Positions 1 through 11,071 are shown, numbered from the stretch's first letter. The stretch is DNA of 64,000 nt from Entoloma clypeatum (GCA_963565915.1 OY751488.1:124001-188000); one strand, 5' to 3'. Notes: generated by a model from the letters alone, not told the origin. Numbers and translations are program-made.

Positions 1-117
1 CCGCGCCATCAGACATCGAACAGACTCCTAGAAGAGGGACTCATTTTCAACCCCTACTTATATCCCGAACCACGTCCTCACAACTCGACCCCACTCCTCC
101 TTCAAAGACTCTAGATA

Positions 118-991
118 TGGCAGACACATCAGTAACCATGGATTTGTCCAAGATCATCAAAGACCCAGGCATGTTCAAAGAAAGACACACATTCGACGAG
201 TGGTGGAAATCCACTAAGCTATACATCAAGTTCCAGCGAAACTTGAAGACGATCAAAAGATATTGGCAGTCATTTCCAGGATGATGGATGGACCAGGGAA
301 ACATTGGGCTAGCACCCAGTTAGACATTATTCTAGGTGAGGAAAACGAGAACCTCACTTGGTTAACGTTTGCGGACAAGATCGCTGAACATTTCTCTATT
401 GCAAACAAGTCTGCTTCGGCAAAAGCGAGACTTGAAGGACTAAAGAATGGAGGTCACAGCATCGACAAATTCTTAGATGAATTCGACAAGCTCTTGAAGC
501 TCTCAAAGCTTGGAGATGAAACAGGGAAATATCTCCTGGAGAAGAATCTCAACAGAAAGATCTCCGAGTTAATCTCGAGTGAAGACAAGAACTATAAAGA
601 ATATAGCACTGCAGTACACACAAAAGGATGGCAGATGGAAGGACATGCGCTCATCATTTGAGGCATTGGAGATACACACACTGGTTCAGGAACCACTTAT
701 GGTGGTCATGGCAAAGCTATGGAGATCAACAAGGCAGGAGTAGCCTGCTGCTACAACTGTCAACGCTTCGGTCACCTTGCCAAGGAATGTAGCGCACCCA
801 AGGTCCAAAGAAAGGAAGAAACCCATAAATGTTTCAACTGTGACACTAAAGGTCACCTCACACGTGATTGCCGCAAGCCAAAGAAAAACACCAGAAAGGT
901 TAGAAAGGTTTCTGATGAAGAAACAGACGAAGAAGAACCAGTGATTATTGAAAAAGACACAGAGAAGGATTTTTCCGAAGGATCTGATTAA
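118..991 (+). pseudogene. gag: Gag pseudogene of gypsy A1
   Basis: The start matches the intact family-A gag at 58597 (Met-Ala-Asp/Glu, then [14 protein letters not shown] sequence). The reading frame shifts near 240 and meets a TGA at 659-661, where the intact copy has CGA. Downstream, 719-991 encodes two CCHC zinc knuckles ([14 protein letters not shown] and CFNCDTKGHLTRDC) typical of retrotransposon nucleocapsid, then an acidic tail. In an active element this protein would package the RNA in cytoplasmic particles. The sequence just upstream (1-117) matches the coding-like leader of the intact copy. Confidence 0.9.
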
Positions 992-1059
992 ACGATGCTA
1001 AGTCGCGATCCTTATCTATAAAACGAACTCGCTTGCCTTGTAACAACACCTCAGACAAT

Positions 1060-1946
1060 AGACCATATATGTCGAACATTTTGCACACCTGTTTGAAAAG
1101 AAGAACTTTGACAAAATCCCTAAACGGAGAGAATGGGATCATGGTATTGAACTCACGGAAGATGCACCTAAAGAGCTCAGAGGAAATGTGTATCCAATGA
1201 CACAAAAAGAACAAGAAGAGCTAGACACATTCATTGAAGAGGGGCTAGCAAACAGAAAGATCAGACCATCCAAATCCCCTTATGCATCGCCATGCTTCTT
1301 CATCAATAAAAGAGATGATGTTGTCAAACCACTGATCCAGGACTATCGTGTTGTCAACAAATTCACGGTCAAAGACAAATTCCCTCTTCCATGAATCTCT
1401 GATCTTTTGGATGTATTAAAGGAGGCAGTCTACTTCAACAAAATGGACATTATGTGGGGATATAACAACATCCGAATCAAAGAAGGAGACGAATGGAAAG
1501 CTGCATTCCTGACAAGTCACGGATTATTCAAACCATTGGTTATGTTCTTTGGTCTTTGCAACTCTCCAGCAACATTTTCTTGGATGATGGCAAGCCTGTT
1601 TAGAGACCAAATTCGCCGATGAATTTGTGTAATCTATATGGACGACATCGTGGTTATTGGCAAAACCAAAGAAGAACTGGCACACAACACAGAAGAAATT
1701 CTGCAAATTCTTTCAGATAACGAATTATTCCTGAAAGAAAAGAAATGCCTTTGGGAAGTAACCAAATGTCCCATACTGGGATACATTGTTGGTGAAGGCC
1801 GTGTTGAGATGGAAACAGGAAAGATTGATGCCATACGAAACTGGAAGGTACCAACAACAAAGAAGGAATTACAGAAGTTCCTCGGATTTGCGAACTTCTA
1901 CCGACACTTCATCAATGGATATTCAAACATTGCCAAGCCTCTTACG
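1060..1946 (+). pseudogene. pol: Pol pseudogene, reverse transcriptase part (gypsy A1, left half)
   Basis: Fragments of the gypsy RT domain are readable: the [15 protein letters not shown] segment (1188-1394), the [21 protein letters not shown] segment (1407-1622) and the catalytic YMDD box at about 1638, followed by the [11 protein letters not shown] connection segment. Stops at 1394 and 1622 replace arginine codons of the intact copy (CGC/CGG context to TGA). The protease that should precede RT is absent. Homology stops at 1946, where a DNA transposon interrupts the thumb/RNase H boundary, and resumes at 4604. Confidence 0.9.
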
Positions 1947-1969
1947 CATCAGCAAACCAGACATGTGCT

Positions 1970-2200
1970 AGGTAGCACTTGATAGCACTCCATAGTGATA
2001 TAGCACTGTAGCATACATTATTTTGTTTGTAGCACTACATAGTCACATACTCATGTTACAAAGTGCTATAGAGTCACATACTCATGCTACAAAGTGCTAC
2101 AGAATCACATACTCATGCTACATAGCACTCCATAGCAATTTGCTACAAAGCACTCCATAGCACTCCATAGCAAGGCATATCTTACATACCATTAGCATTG
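1970..2200. repeat. Left subterminal repeat array (TAGCAC/GTGCTA)
   Basis: Many copies of TAGCAC or its complement, often as TAGCACTCCATAG, plus three copies of a longer unit containing TCACATACTCATG. Such arrays at transposon ends are usually transposase-binding sites. The matching array at the other end is at 4380-4590. Confidence 0.75.
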
Positions 2201-2574
2201 CTCTCTTGCTACTACTAATCTCACAAACCATAAATACAAATTAAACCAATTAACCAATTCATTGCAGGATATACATAATTACAAAATTAACGAAGTATGG
2301 TATACATTGCCCCCACCTCTTCGCACCTCCGCCTGCAGTTCATCATGGACTGGTGCATCCCCCCGTGTTTGTGCGCGTGTCCCTCACGTTGGCCTGTTCT
2401 TTGGTGCATCAGGGGACACACGCAGGTGACACGTCAGGGTGCTTACCTGGCAAGTATGCGCCATGCGTGTCTAACGGCGGTCCCCCACCCTGTCTCGCCT
2501 CCCATGCACGCCTCTCGCCGTTCTCGTGTCTCGGGTACCGTTTCTTGTGCCATGCTGCCGTTCCTCGCACATGT

Positions 2575-2760
2575 CCTGCCATTCATTCCTCGCAGTGTCC
2601 CGCCGTTTGTTCCTCGCAGTGTCCCGCCGTTCTCGCATGTCCCGCCTTTCGCGCATGTCCCGCCTTTCGCGCGTGTCCCGCCTTTCGCGCATGTCCCGCC
2701 TTTCGCGCGTGTCCCGCCTTTCACGCGTGCCCCGCCGTTCTCGCGTGTTCCGCACCGTTC
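2575..2760. repeat. 18-bp minisatellite (CGCRTGTCCCGCCTTTCG unit)
   Basis: About six tandem copies of an 18-bp unit at 2634-2745, preceded by two copies of a related TCGCAGTGTCCCGCCGTT unit. Diverged reverse-complement versions lie at about 3240-3340 and 3690-3870. A unit length that is a multiple of three keeps several frames open for about 100 codons. Confidence 0.85.
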
Positions 2761-2950
2761 CCCTGCCGGGTCTCGTCTGCCGTAGTCCCACCGTTCTCAT
2801 GTCTTGTCAGTGGGCTGCTTCTGACATGACGTCGGGGTGCTTACCCATATAGGGGGGTCCGTGGCCCTCGTTTGAACGGAGGGAGGAGGTGGGAGGTGGA
2901 GATGATGGGGGAAGGCAGGAAAACGTGCTCTGTTATTGATACATAAGCGG

Positions 2951-2990
2951 CAAGTTCCGGGCCATGCATGATGACATTCCGGAACTTGCT
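2951..2990. repeat. Central hairpin of the inverted repeat
   Basis: Perfect 11-bp arms (GCAAGTTCCGG and CCGGAACTTGC) separated by an 18-nt loop, near the symmetry centre of the large inverted repeat. Confidence 0.8.
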
Positions 2991-4116
2991 GACCTTGGCA
3001 ACGGCCGAAAGTCGAAGAATATTCTAAGTCCCCATCATGTTGCCTTGCCTCCTCCCTCCTCCCTCCTCCTCCCTCCTCCTCGGTTGATGCCTCCCCCCTC
3101 TGTTCAAAGGAGGGCCACAGACCCCCCTATATAGGTAAGCACCCCGATGTCATGTCAGAAGCAGCCCACTGACAAGACATGAGAATGGCAGGACTACGGC
3201 AGATGAGACCCAGCGGGGGAACGGTGCGGAACACATGAGAATGGCGGGGCACGCGCGAAAGGCGGGACACACGCGAAAGGCGGGACACACTCGAAAGACG
3301 GGACATGCAAGAACGGCGGGACACTGGGAGGAACGAATGGTGGAACACACACGAGGAACGGCAGCATGGCACAAGAAACGGTACCCGAGACACGAGAACA
3401 GCAACAGGCGCGCTGGGCGTGCATGGGAGGCGAGACAGGGCGGGGGACCACCGTTAGACACGCATGGCGCGTACTTGCCAGGTAAGCACCCTGACGTGTC
3501 ACCTGCGTGAGCCCCCTGATGCACCAAAGAACAGGCCGATGTGAGGGACATGCGCACAAACACGGGAGGATGCACCAGAGGAAACGGTACAGAACACGGC
3601 ACAACACGCGCAATTAATGGCTGAGGGAACGCAGGAACAGCGGGAAGCGTGCGAGAAACGGCACCCAAGATGCCAGAACGGTGAGGCCATGCAGGAACGG
3701 CGGGACACTGCGAGGAATGAACAACATGGGACAGGTGGGAATGGCACAGAACACGCCAGAACAGGAGGGCACACGCCAGGAACGGTACAGAATGTGCGAG
3801 AACGGCGGGGGCATGCAGGAACGGCGGGAGAACGGCACAGAACACGCGAGAACGGCGGGACGTGCCCGAGAAACGGTGCGCGAGACAAGGTGGGGAACCG
3901 CCGTTAGACACACATGGCGCATACTTGCCAGGTAAGCACCCTGACACGTCACCTGCGTGAGCCCGCTGATGTGCCGAAGTACAGGCCAGACCTGACGGAC
4001 ATGCGTACAAACATGGGAAGATGCACCAGTCCACCTCATGCCTGCGAGGTACTTGTGGAACATGAGAGGCAGGTGACAAGAGGAACACATGTGTGGATGA
4101 GAGCTGAGAGACATGC

Positions 4117-4136
4117 GGGGGGGGGGGGGGGGGGGG
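4117..4136 (+). repeat. Run of 20 G residues
   Basis: An uninterrupted G tract followed by T and five more G. It lies between the third inverted-repeat arm and the right subterminal array, and could form a G-quadruplex or be a sequencing-length artefact. Confidence 0.9.
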
Positions 4137-4379
4137 TGGGGGATCATGTCAGGCTGGAAAAGAGGGGCAGAGCTGTAAATGAGAGTTGCATAGGTGACGA
4201 GAGAGACAACGCGCAGGCAAGGGCCGTGCAGGGGGATGACTCGCGAGATCTCATTTTTTGTACATTTTCAGTGTAGCACAATATTTGAGATGTGTTTTCA
4301 TGACTTTCAGTATTTCTTGAATGAAAAAAGACAACTCTTTCTTTGTGCCATGCAAAGAGTGTCAACCTTTAGAAATATT

Positions 4380-4592
4380 GAGCACTACAAAAGGCTATGA
4401 GACTACAATACTATGGTGCTACCAGGTTTTTATACTACACAGTGTTATAGTACTATGATGTTACAATGCTATCATGCTTCAGTACTACATTGCTAGAGGT
4501 TGCTATGCCTGTCAGTGAGGTTGCTACAAGATGCTATGGCTGCTATGCACATGAGTGTGTTTGCTATGGTTTGCTACCAGCTCTGGGACCAC
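4380..4592. repeat. Right subterminal repeat array (TGCTAY)
   Basis: About ten copies of TGCTAT/TGCTAC and related motifs, mostly in inverted orientation relative to the left array, ending at the right terminal inverted repeat (TTTGCTGATG). Confidence 0.72.
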
Positions 4593-4603
4593 TTTGCTGA
4601 TGC

Positions 4604-6675
4604 GGCGCTTACAGGAAACACCCCTTTTGTGTGGGGACAAACGGAACAAAAAGCATTCAAAGCATTGATCAAAGCAATGACATTGGCACCAGTTTTAATG
4701 CTACCAAACTCAGACAGACAATTCCAAGTCAAAACCAATGCATCAGAATATGCAATTGGAGCAGTACTTTCCCAGAAACAAAACGACAAATGGCATCCCA
4801 TAGTGTTCTTGTCGCAGACAATGTCTGCAGCTGAACAAAACTATGAAATCTATGATAAAGAATTCCTAGCAATTGTGGAAGCATTAAAAGATTGGCGACA
4901 TCACTTGCTCGATGCAAAGGAATGATTTGAGATCCTGACAGATCACAAGGGCCTGGAATATTTCTGTCGGCCCCAGGACCTAAACCAACAACAATGCTGT
5001 TGGAAGATGAAGCTGCAAGATTATGATTTCGAATTATGCCATGTTCCTGGAAAAACGAACATGAAAGCCGACATCCTATCACGATTACCCTGGTATAAAG
5101 CAGAGCTGGAACCACAAGAAAACGATCAAATATTGAAAGATGCGTTATTTGTAAAGGAATTAGAATCCGAAGACGTGATACAAATAGAGATGTTCATGGA
5201 AGAACAATTCACAGGGGGGGGGAGAAACATCGGATTCTACAATCAAAATCGGAAACGTCACCATGGTCAAAAACCCCTGGATTGAATGCATCAAAACATC
5301 TACTCGAATGGAGACAGAAGTTGTTCATGGCCTAAAGAGGAGCCCACACTGGTTCCAACAAGACAACAGTGTCACCTATGCAGGGGAACACATATATGTC
5401 CCTCCAGACCTGCAACTTCGTGAAGAACTAATGTTTGAAGCACATGATACACCAATGGCAGAACACCCAGGTCAATACTGAACACATGAACTCATCAGTC
5501 GTACCTACTGGTGGCTCACCATGCTACATGATAGTGAAAGGTTGCAACACATGCCAATGCAACAAGATCAATTGACAGAAACGACACGCTCCGCTCCATC
5601 CCCATGAAGCGTCTAGCCACCCATGGGAAGATATAGGGATTGACATCGTGGGACCATTACCCGATTCTGATGGAAAGAACACAATTCTGGTCATCACAGA
5701 CAGACACTCCAAAATGCTTCACCTCATTCCGACAACCGTGGAATTAACAGCTGAAGGGCTAGCGAAGATCTATCGAGACCAAATATGGAAACTTCATGGA
5801 ATCCAAAAGAGGATCATCAGTGACAGAGGGCCACAGTTTGCTGCCAAGTTTATGGAAATATTATGCCACATGTTAGGCATAAAGAGAAATCTATCCACCG
5901 CATATCACCCCCAGACAGATGGACAGGCCGAACGATCACATCAAGAAACAGAAGCATTCTTATGAAACTTTGTCAACCATCTACAAGATGATTGGGCAGA
6001 ATGGATCGCTATTGCAGAATTCCAATACAATGATAAAGAACATCAGGCTACGAAGCACACCCCATTCTACCTCAACTATGGATTACATCCTTGGAAAGGA
6101 GAAATTGTATTAGAAGATACCAACCCCGCTGCCAATGATTTCCTGAAGAAGCTCAAACAGGCACGCGAAGAAGCCAACATGGTGATCAAACAGGCACAGG
6201 ATCAGATGAAGAAAACTGTTGATATGGGACAAGGCCCATCTCAGAACTATCGACCTGGAGACAAAGTATGGCTTGAAGGAACTAACATCAAGACTGATCG
6301 ATCTTCAAAGAAATTGGATGCACTTCGACATGGACCATTCAAAGTCATAGAAAAGAAAGGAGCTAGCGCCTATCTCCTAGATCTTCCGAAGACTTGGAAA
6401 ATGATTCACCCTGTATTCAACGAAACACTTCTCACCCCCTATCAAACCCCAAAATTTGCGATCCAAAAGAAGAAGTCTGCCCCTGAACCTGCGGTTGTTA
6501 AGGGACAAGAAGAATACCATGTCTCAGCAATCCTAGATTCTAGAAGGTTCTGTGGAAAGGTCCAATACCTCGTTCAGTGGGAAGGATACCGTCCTGAAGA
6601 AAATACATGGGAACCCAAGACAAATGTCCAAAATGCACAAGAATTAGTCTGCAATTTCCACTGGAGAAATCCGAC
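4604..6675 (+). pseudogene. pol: Pol pseudogene, RNase H-integrase-chromodomain part (gypsy A1, right half)
   Basis: Continues the RT remnant interrupted at 1946. The RNase H region (4610-4925) has its first catalytic Asp replaced by Asn (VKTNASEYAIG where the intact copy has [10 protein letters not shown]). The integrase H2C2 finger is damaged around 5460-5570. The integrase core (5648-5965) keeps DIVGP-, SDRGPQF- and [16 protein letters not shown] motifs. A chromodomain is readable at about 6510-6670. Stops at 4925, 5481 and 5965 are TGA where the intact copy reads CGT, CGA and CGA. The frame ends abruptly in hAT-derived sequence. Confidence 0.92.
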
Positions 6676-7377
6676 CTGTAGAAAAGCTGCTGATACTTCC
6701 TTTTCCTTTTGCACCTTGCTAATCTCGATGGCACTTCTATCTTCATCACTGAGAACACCAGGAGGTGGTCGAGATTTAACATATCAATACAACTAAAGAA
6801 TTAGGTGAGTGCAAGAATTTGTCTTGTACTACCAGTTCACCCACCTCAACCAATAATGTGCTAAGAGTAAATACATTGACACCCGCCTTGTCACCAAAAC
6901 GTTCGAGATGCTCGTATGGATTCAAGATGAGGCAAAAGATGAACATTGGTTGGTCCAATGCTTTCCACTGCTTCTCGAGATGCTTTTGCATTCCAGTGGC
7001 GAGAGAGCAGTCTGCATGTTGGTCAAAGTGAAGGAAAATGCCAGTGAGCATCAGAAGGAATTGATCAGCACATGTTTTGTCACTCTGATTGATGTTGGTA
7101 CCATAGCATATTGGCTTGATGTCATCAATGACTAGTTGGAGGCTATTCCAAAATTCAGCACTGTCAAGAACATCACATTCAGTGTTTGCCATGGTTATGA
7201 GTTTGAGGCACTTCCCTGAATTACGCTCCGCGCCCACCTGTGCAGCAACAATCTCATTGTGTGACAAAATTACAGCCTGCTGAAGGGGGGCTTTGAGGCC
7301 CATAAGTCGGCGGAAGGCAGTGAAGTGGGTTGTCCAGCATGTGAGATTGGCCACAAGATACGCAAGGACGATTCCAT
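6676..7377 (-). pseudogene. hAT-family transposase, middle part (3' fragment)
   Basis: The minus-strand frame contains the fungal hAT motif CWTTHFTAFRRLMGLKAPLQ near its upstream end, followed by a long helical region with the CADQFLLMLTGIFLHF segment. This is the insertion/RNase H-fold region of hAT transposases. The protein should continue to a C-terminal dimerisation domain, which is missing because the sequence joins the A1 gypsy remnant at 6675. Upstream (toward higher coordinates) it is interrupted at 7378 by gypsy A3 and resumes at 11072. Confidence 0.75.
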
Positions 7378-7385
7378 TATTTTGT

Positions 7386-7789
7386 TGTTATGCTTAACAA
7401 ACCGTTCCAAGGTTCGGGCAGAGTATGCAGGAAAGTGGAAAGGCAAAGAGCAATGTGATTGCTAAATCTAAGGAATCTACTACAGTACAAGAGGTTTATA
7501 TAGGTACTGACTATAGGTGGTAGCGGATGAGTCAGTACTGCGGAAGGCAGTGTGCATGAGTAAGGCGACTGCGGAAGGCTATGTACAATAAGTAAGCGGA
7601 CTGCGGAAAGCGAGTCAGCGTGGGAGCGAAGTATACTAAAGGGGCTGACGAAGTAAAGGTAGTGAGTCAGACTGGGAATCGAAGGTTGCGAAAGTAGACA
7701 TTAGACATAGTAAGCTCGTAAGAGGGCGCCGAGCCGGGCCGATAAGTAAAAAGTGATGATGTCGTCCGCATACCGTAGAGTCCGTAACA
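7386..7789 (-). repeat. 3' LTR of gypsy A3
   Basis: Read on the minus strand it starts TGTTACGGACTCTACGG and ends GCATAACA, matching the intact family-A LTR (57438-57805) with substitutions and small indels. The polypurine tract GAAGAGGGGAACA lies immediately before it (plus strand 7790-7802). Confidence 0.9.
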
Positions 7790-8200
7790 TGTTCCCCTCT
7801 TCAAGCTCTGTGTCCTCACAGAGTCATTGTCCCCATCCCTCGTTGTTGCCGGGATCGGACCAGTTCGGACTCTCCTTGAGGCTCCAATTATATATCAACT
7901 CCTTGTTGATGGCAACGGCGAGTTCGAGGCCTTTGATAGCCAGCCGAATACGTCGATTTTTGATCACGAGGGTGCTGGTGTAATATCCGAGAATTTGTTT
8001 TTCCTCGGGACTCGGGGCGATGGGGAGGTTGGACAGCGAGTGAGATATGCATCTGGCGATGAAGGAGGTCGGCAAGGGAAGTTTCGAGGGCATGGATTTG
8101 GTCTCTCATGGAGAGTGCTTCATTCATGAGGGCGGCGATGGCGGGGTTGATGTCGGTGGTGGAGGTGGAGGTAACAGTGGTGTTGGACATGGCGGTGAGG
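7790..8200 (-). pseudogene. Remnant of the family-A accessory coiled-coil ORF
   Basis: The minus strand preserves MSNTTVTSTSTTDINPAI, then MRDQIHALETSLADLLHRQM, which aligns with the intact 122-codon ORF at 63232-63600. The frame then shifts: the EEKQILGYYTSTLVIKNRR part is in another frame (7824-8093). Its presence in an old and a young copy shows the ORF is a stable part of the family. Confidence 0.8.
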
Positions 8201-8322
8201 ATGGTTGAGAGATAGAAGAAGAAGGGGGAGGCTATATTGGGCAGGGAAAAGACTAGAGCGGGGAACTCGGTGTGTGGTTGACTGATGAGGTCGATACTGT
8301 TACGGATTTCGAACACTGTCTT

Positions 8323-11022
8323 TTATCGTGGGCGAGACGGGTTCTGCTGATGGAAATCATGGATCAAATCTTGAGCATTCTGAACATTAGCTCGAGGTTC
8401 CCATGTGTTCTCTTCTGGGCCATATCCTTCCCACTGGACGAGGTACTGGATCTTTCCACGGAACTTTCGAGAGTCTAGAATCGTGGACACATGGTACTCT
8501 TCTCGTCCTTCGACAATGATCGGATCAGGGGCTGGTTTCTTCTTCTGGATGGCATACTTCGGGGTTTCGTAAGATGACAACAGGGTCTCGTTGAACACAG
8601 GGTGAATCATTTTCCAAGTCTTCGGAAGGTCAAGAAGGTACGCGCTAGCCCCTTTCTTCTCTAGGACCTTGAATGGTCCATGTCGGAGTGCGTCAAGTTT
8701 CTTCGAGGGACGGTTAGTCCTGATGTTAGTCCCTTCCAGCCACACCTTGTCTCCGATGTGGTAGTTCCGAGACGGACTTTGTCGTGTATCAACTGTCTTC
8801 TTCATCTGATCCTGTGCCTGTTTCAGCACTGCATTGGCTTCTTCTCATCCTTGTTTGAGTTTTTCCAAGAAGCTGTTGGCAGCCGGGTTGGTTGTCACGT
8901 AGCGTGTTTCTCAATGTCGGAAAATGTCGGATGCATCGGAGGAGTCGGAGCGGAGTAGCGGATGAACGGATGCGTCAAGTCCAATGTCTTGCAGAAAGGA
9001 CCTGGCTTCAACTTATGTGTTGCGCCCCATTCTTTGACGTGGTCCTAGATTTCGGATTGGTTGATGTCGGAGGTTGATAGGAGCAGATGTGCAGAGCGGA
9101 TGTGCGGAGGTGGAGATGTGAGAAGGAGGATGAGGACGAAAGGCAAAGGTGGAACATAGTGACATATAAGACGTTAATATTCGAACTGCAGAACTACGAC
9201 GGAATTCGTACTACTTATAGTAAACCAGAAGTGGGTCAGTAACTACTATAGGTAAGGTGCGGATGTCGGAGTTAGTCATCGGAGCAATCGGAGTACGGAG
9301 AGGAGCAAATGCGAAATGAACATCAAGGTGTCTACTTGTCAGCATAATCAGAATGTTAACTAGTAGAGATGTCAATAAGTACTATTATGAAAATCGTCAG
9401 ATGTCGGATCGGATAAAATGTCGGAGTCGTCGGATGTGTTGGATGTATGAATTGCATGGTTATGACATTGGTGTCTTCCAACACAAGTTCTCCCTTCCAA
9501 GGATGCAAGCCATAGTTGAGGTAGAATGGTGTATGCTTCGTCGCCTGATGTTCTTTATCATTGTACTGGAATTCAGCAATTGCGATCCACTCAGCCCAAT
9601 CATCTTGTAGATGGTTGACGAAGTTTCGTAAGAATGCTTCTGTTTCCTGATGCGATTGTTCGGCCTGTCCATCAGTCTGTGGATGGTATGCGGTGGACAG
9701 GTTCCTTTTGATCCCTAACATGCGGCAAAGTATCTCCATGAACTTCGCAGCAAACTGTGGTCCCCTGTCACTGATGATCTTTTTGGGGATCCCATGAAGC
9801 TTCCATATCTGATCCTGATAGATCTTGGCTAATCCTTCAGCTGATAATTCCATGGTTGTCGGAATGAGATGGAGCATCTTTGAATGTCTATCCATGATGA
9901 CCAGAATCACATTCTTTCCCTCAGACTCTGGTATCGGTCCCACGACGTCAATCCCTATGTCTTCCCATGGATGACTTGGTGCTGCATGGGGGTGTAGCAG
10001 AGCATGTCGTTTCTGTCTGTTGATCTTGTTGTGCTGACAGGTGTCGCAACCCTTTACGTACTTCTTCACATCATGCAGGATGGTAGGCCACCAGTAGGTG
10101 CAAGTGAGGAGTTCGTGTGTTCGATACTGTCCTGGATGTACAGCCACTGGTGCATTGTGTGACTCAAACATCAGTTCTTGACGCAGTTGTGGGTCCAGTG
10201 GAACATAGACTCATTCGCCTGCATATGTAATGCCGTTTTCCTGTTGATACCAATGAGGATTCTTCTTTAGACCCTGGGCTACTTCTGTCTCCATGCGGTT
10301 TGAACCCTTGATGCATGCGATCCACGGATTTTCGATGGTTGTGACGTTTCCAATCTTGATGGAATCAGATGTTTCACCCCCTTCAAAGAATTGTTCCTCC
10401 GTGAACATCTCCATTTGTACCACATCTTCTGATTCCAATCGTTTCAAGAATAGTCCCTCCTTGAGCATTTGGTCACTGTCTTGCAGTTCGAGTTCCGTTT
10501 CATACCAGGGTAGACGCGACAGGATGTCTGCTTTTGCATTTGTCTTGCCAGGCACATGCCGTCATAGTCTTGTAACTTCATCTTCCAGCGCCTTTGTCGT
10601 TGATTTAGGTCCTGAGGACGGCGGAAATACTCCAGGTTCTTGTGATCAGTTAAGATCTCAAAGCGTTCCCTGGCTTTGAGCAGATAGTGTCTCCAATCTT
10701 TCAGTGCTTCCATGACTGCCAAGAGCTCTTTGTCGTATATCTCGTAATTTTGTTCGGCCACAGACATGGTCCGCGACAAGAACACGATAGGATGCCATTT
10801 GTCGTCCTGTTTTTGAGAGAGTACAGCCCCAATTGCATAGCCCGATGCATCGTTTTCGACCCTGAACTGTCCATCTGGTTTTGGTAATGCCAAGACTGGT
10901 GCTGATGTGATCGCCTGTATGAGACCTTCAAATGCCTTTTGTTCCATTGGTCCCCAAGTAAATGTAGTGCCGCCTGTGAGCATGGTAAGTGGTTTCGCGA
11001 TATTTGAGTATCCTTCAATGAA
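8323..11022 (-). pseudogene. pol: Pol pseudogene of gypsy A3 (RT end, RNase H, integrase, chromodomain)
   Basis: Going along the minus strand: the RT/RNase H connection starts at about 11022 ([13 protein letters not shown]). RNase H follows to about 10560, with the first catalytic Asp as Asn ([11 protein letters not shown]). A frameshift follows at the DYDGMCLARQ site, then the linker (10211-10555). The integrase (9473-10171) keeps its H2C2 finger and D, D, E motifs (GIDVVGP, SDRGPQF, TDGQAEQSHQE). After the solo LTR insertion the tail and chromodomain continue at 8323-8829. The end matches the natural family-A stop. Confidence 0.9.
8893..9467 (-). mobile_element. Solo LTR of gypsy family D (D3)
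   Basis: Starts TGTCACGTAGCG and ends GGTTATGACA. The flanking 5-bp duplication TTGGT is perfect at 8888-8892 and 9468-9472. Removing it joins the A3 integrase and chromodomain regions. Homologous LTRs are at 22990-23538 (minus) and 28366-28782 (plus). It is LTR-LTR recombination debris rather than a full element. Confidence 0.9.
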
Positions 11023-11025
11023 GCT

Positions 11026-11071
11026 AAGTAAAAAGTGATGACATCGTCCGCATACCGTAGAGTCCATAACA
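11026..11071 (-). repeat. 5' LTR fragment of gypsy A3
   Basis: Only the first about 46 nt of the family-A LTR remain (minus strand TGTTATGGACTCTACGG onward), fused directly to RT sequence at 11022. The deletion junction sits in AGCTAAGTAAAAAGT. Confidence 0.8.

Larger units (their letters stand above)
2297..4100. repeat. Large inverted repeat with a third, tandem arm
   Basis: A left arm (about 2340-2905) is repeated in reverse complement at about 3050-3560, and again in that second orientation at about 3600-4070. Shared landmarks are the TGACGTCGGGGTGCTTACC-type block near 2830 and 3140, and the GTGACACGTCAGGGTGC block at 2425, 3490 and 3940. The long open frames here on both strands are by-products of the stop-poor GC-rich repeats, not genes. 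The centre (2906-3050) has no arm homology beyond a short hairpin. Confidence 0.8.
1947..4602. mobile_element. Non-autonomous DNA transposon with subterminal repeats, inserted in gypsy A1 pol
   Basis: The gypsy pol reading is interrupted exactly here. The ends form a short terminal inverted repeat, CATCAGCAAA at 1947 and TTTGCTGATG ending at 4602. The dinucleotide CG is present on both sides (1945-1946 and 4603-4604), whereas the reconstructed empty site needs it once, so the target duplication is probably 2 bp. Inside each end are many copies of TAGCAC/GTGCTA- and TGCTAY-type motifs (about 1970-2200 and 4380-4590). No transposase is encoded; the interior is a large inverted, minisatellite-like block. 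Terminal plus subterminal repeats and a 2-bp duplication resemble CMC (CACTA-like) elements, but the superfamily is not proven. Confidence 0.72.
1..6675 (+). mobile_element. Degraded chromodomain Ty3/gypsy retrotransposon, copy A1
   Basis: This is an old copy of the family whose intact member lies at 57438-64000. The window starts inside its leader, so no 5' LTR is visible. Gag is at 118-991, and pol runs from about 1060 to 6675 around a DNA-transposon insertion (1947-4602). Reading frames are broken by many stops, several of them CGA to TGA changes relative to the intact copy. The protease region is missing: about 600 nt present in the intact copy between the end of gag and the start of RT is deleted near 1045. 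The 3' end is cut at about 6675, where a hAT transposase remnant begins in place of the last pol codons, the accessory ORF and the 3' LTR. Confidence 0.93.
7386..11071 (-). mobile_element. Truncated gypsy family A element, copy A3
   Basis: In minus orientation it holds a 3' LTR (7386-7789), an eroded accessory ORF, chromodomain, integrase, RNase H and the end of RT (to about 11022). It then jumps directly to the first about 46 nt of a 5' LTR (11026-11071). Gag, protease, most of RT and most of the 5' LTR are therefore deleted. No 5-bp target duplication is visible (TTTGT before, GGACT after), consistent with rearrangement. It sits inside a hAT transposase gene and contains a solo LTR of family D (8893-9467). 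Confidence 0.9.

Noticed and set aside
1946..2240. CRISPR-like regular repeats
   Set aside because: The repeats are short, irregular and degenerate subterminal transposon motifs; the genome is eukaryotic.
2297..4147. Open frames of 100-312 codons on both strands (Cys/Pro/Arg-rich)
   Set aside because: They are products of an 18-bp minisatellite and its inverted copies; no codon bias, no domain, mirrored on both strands.
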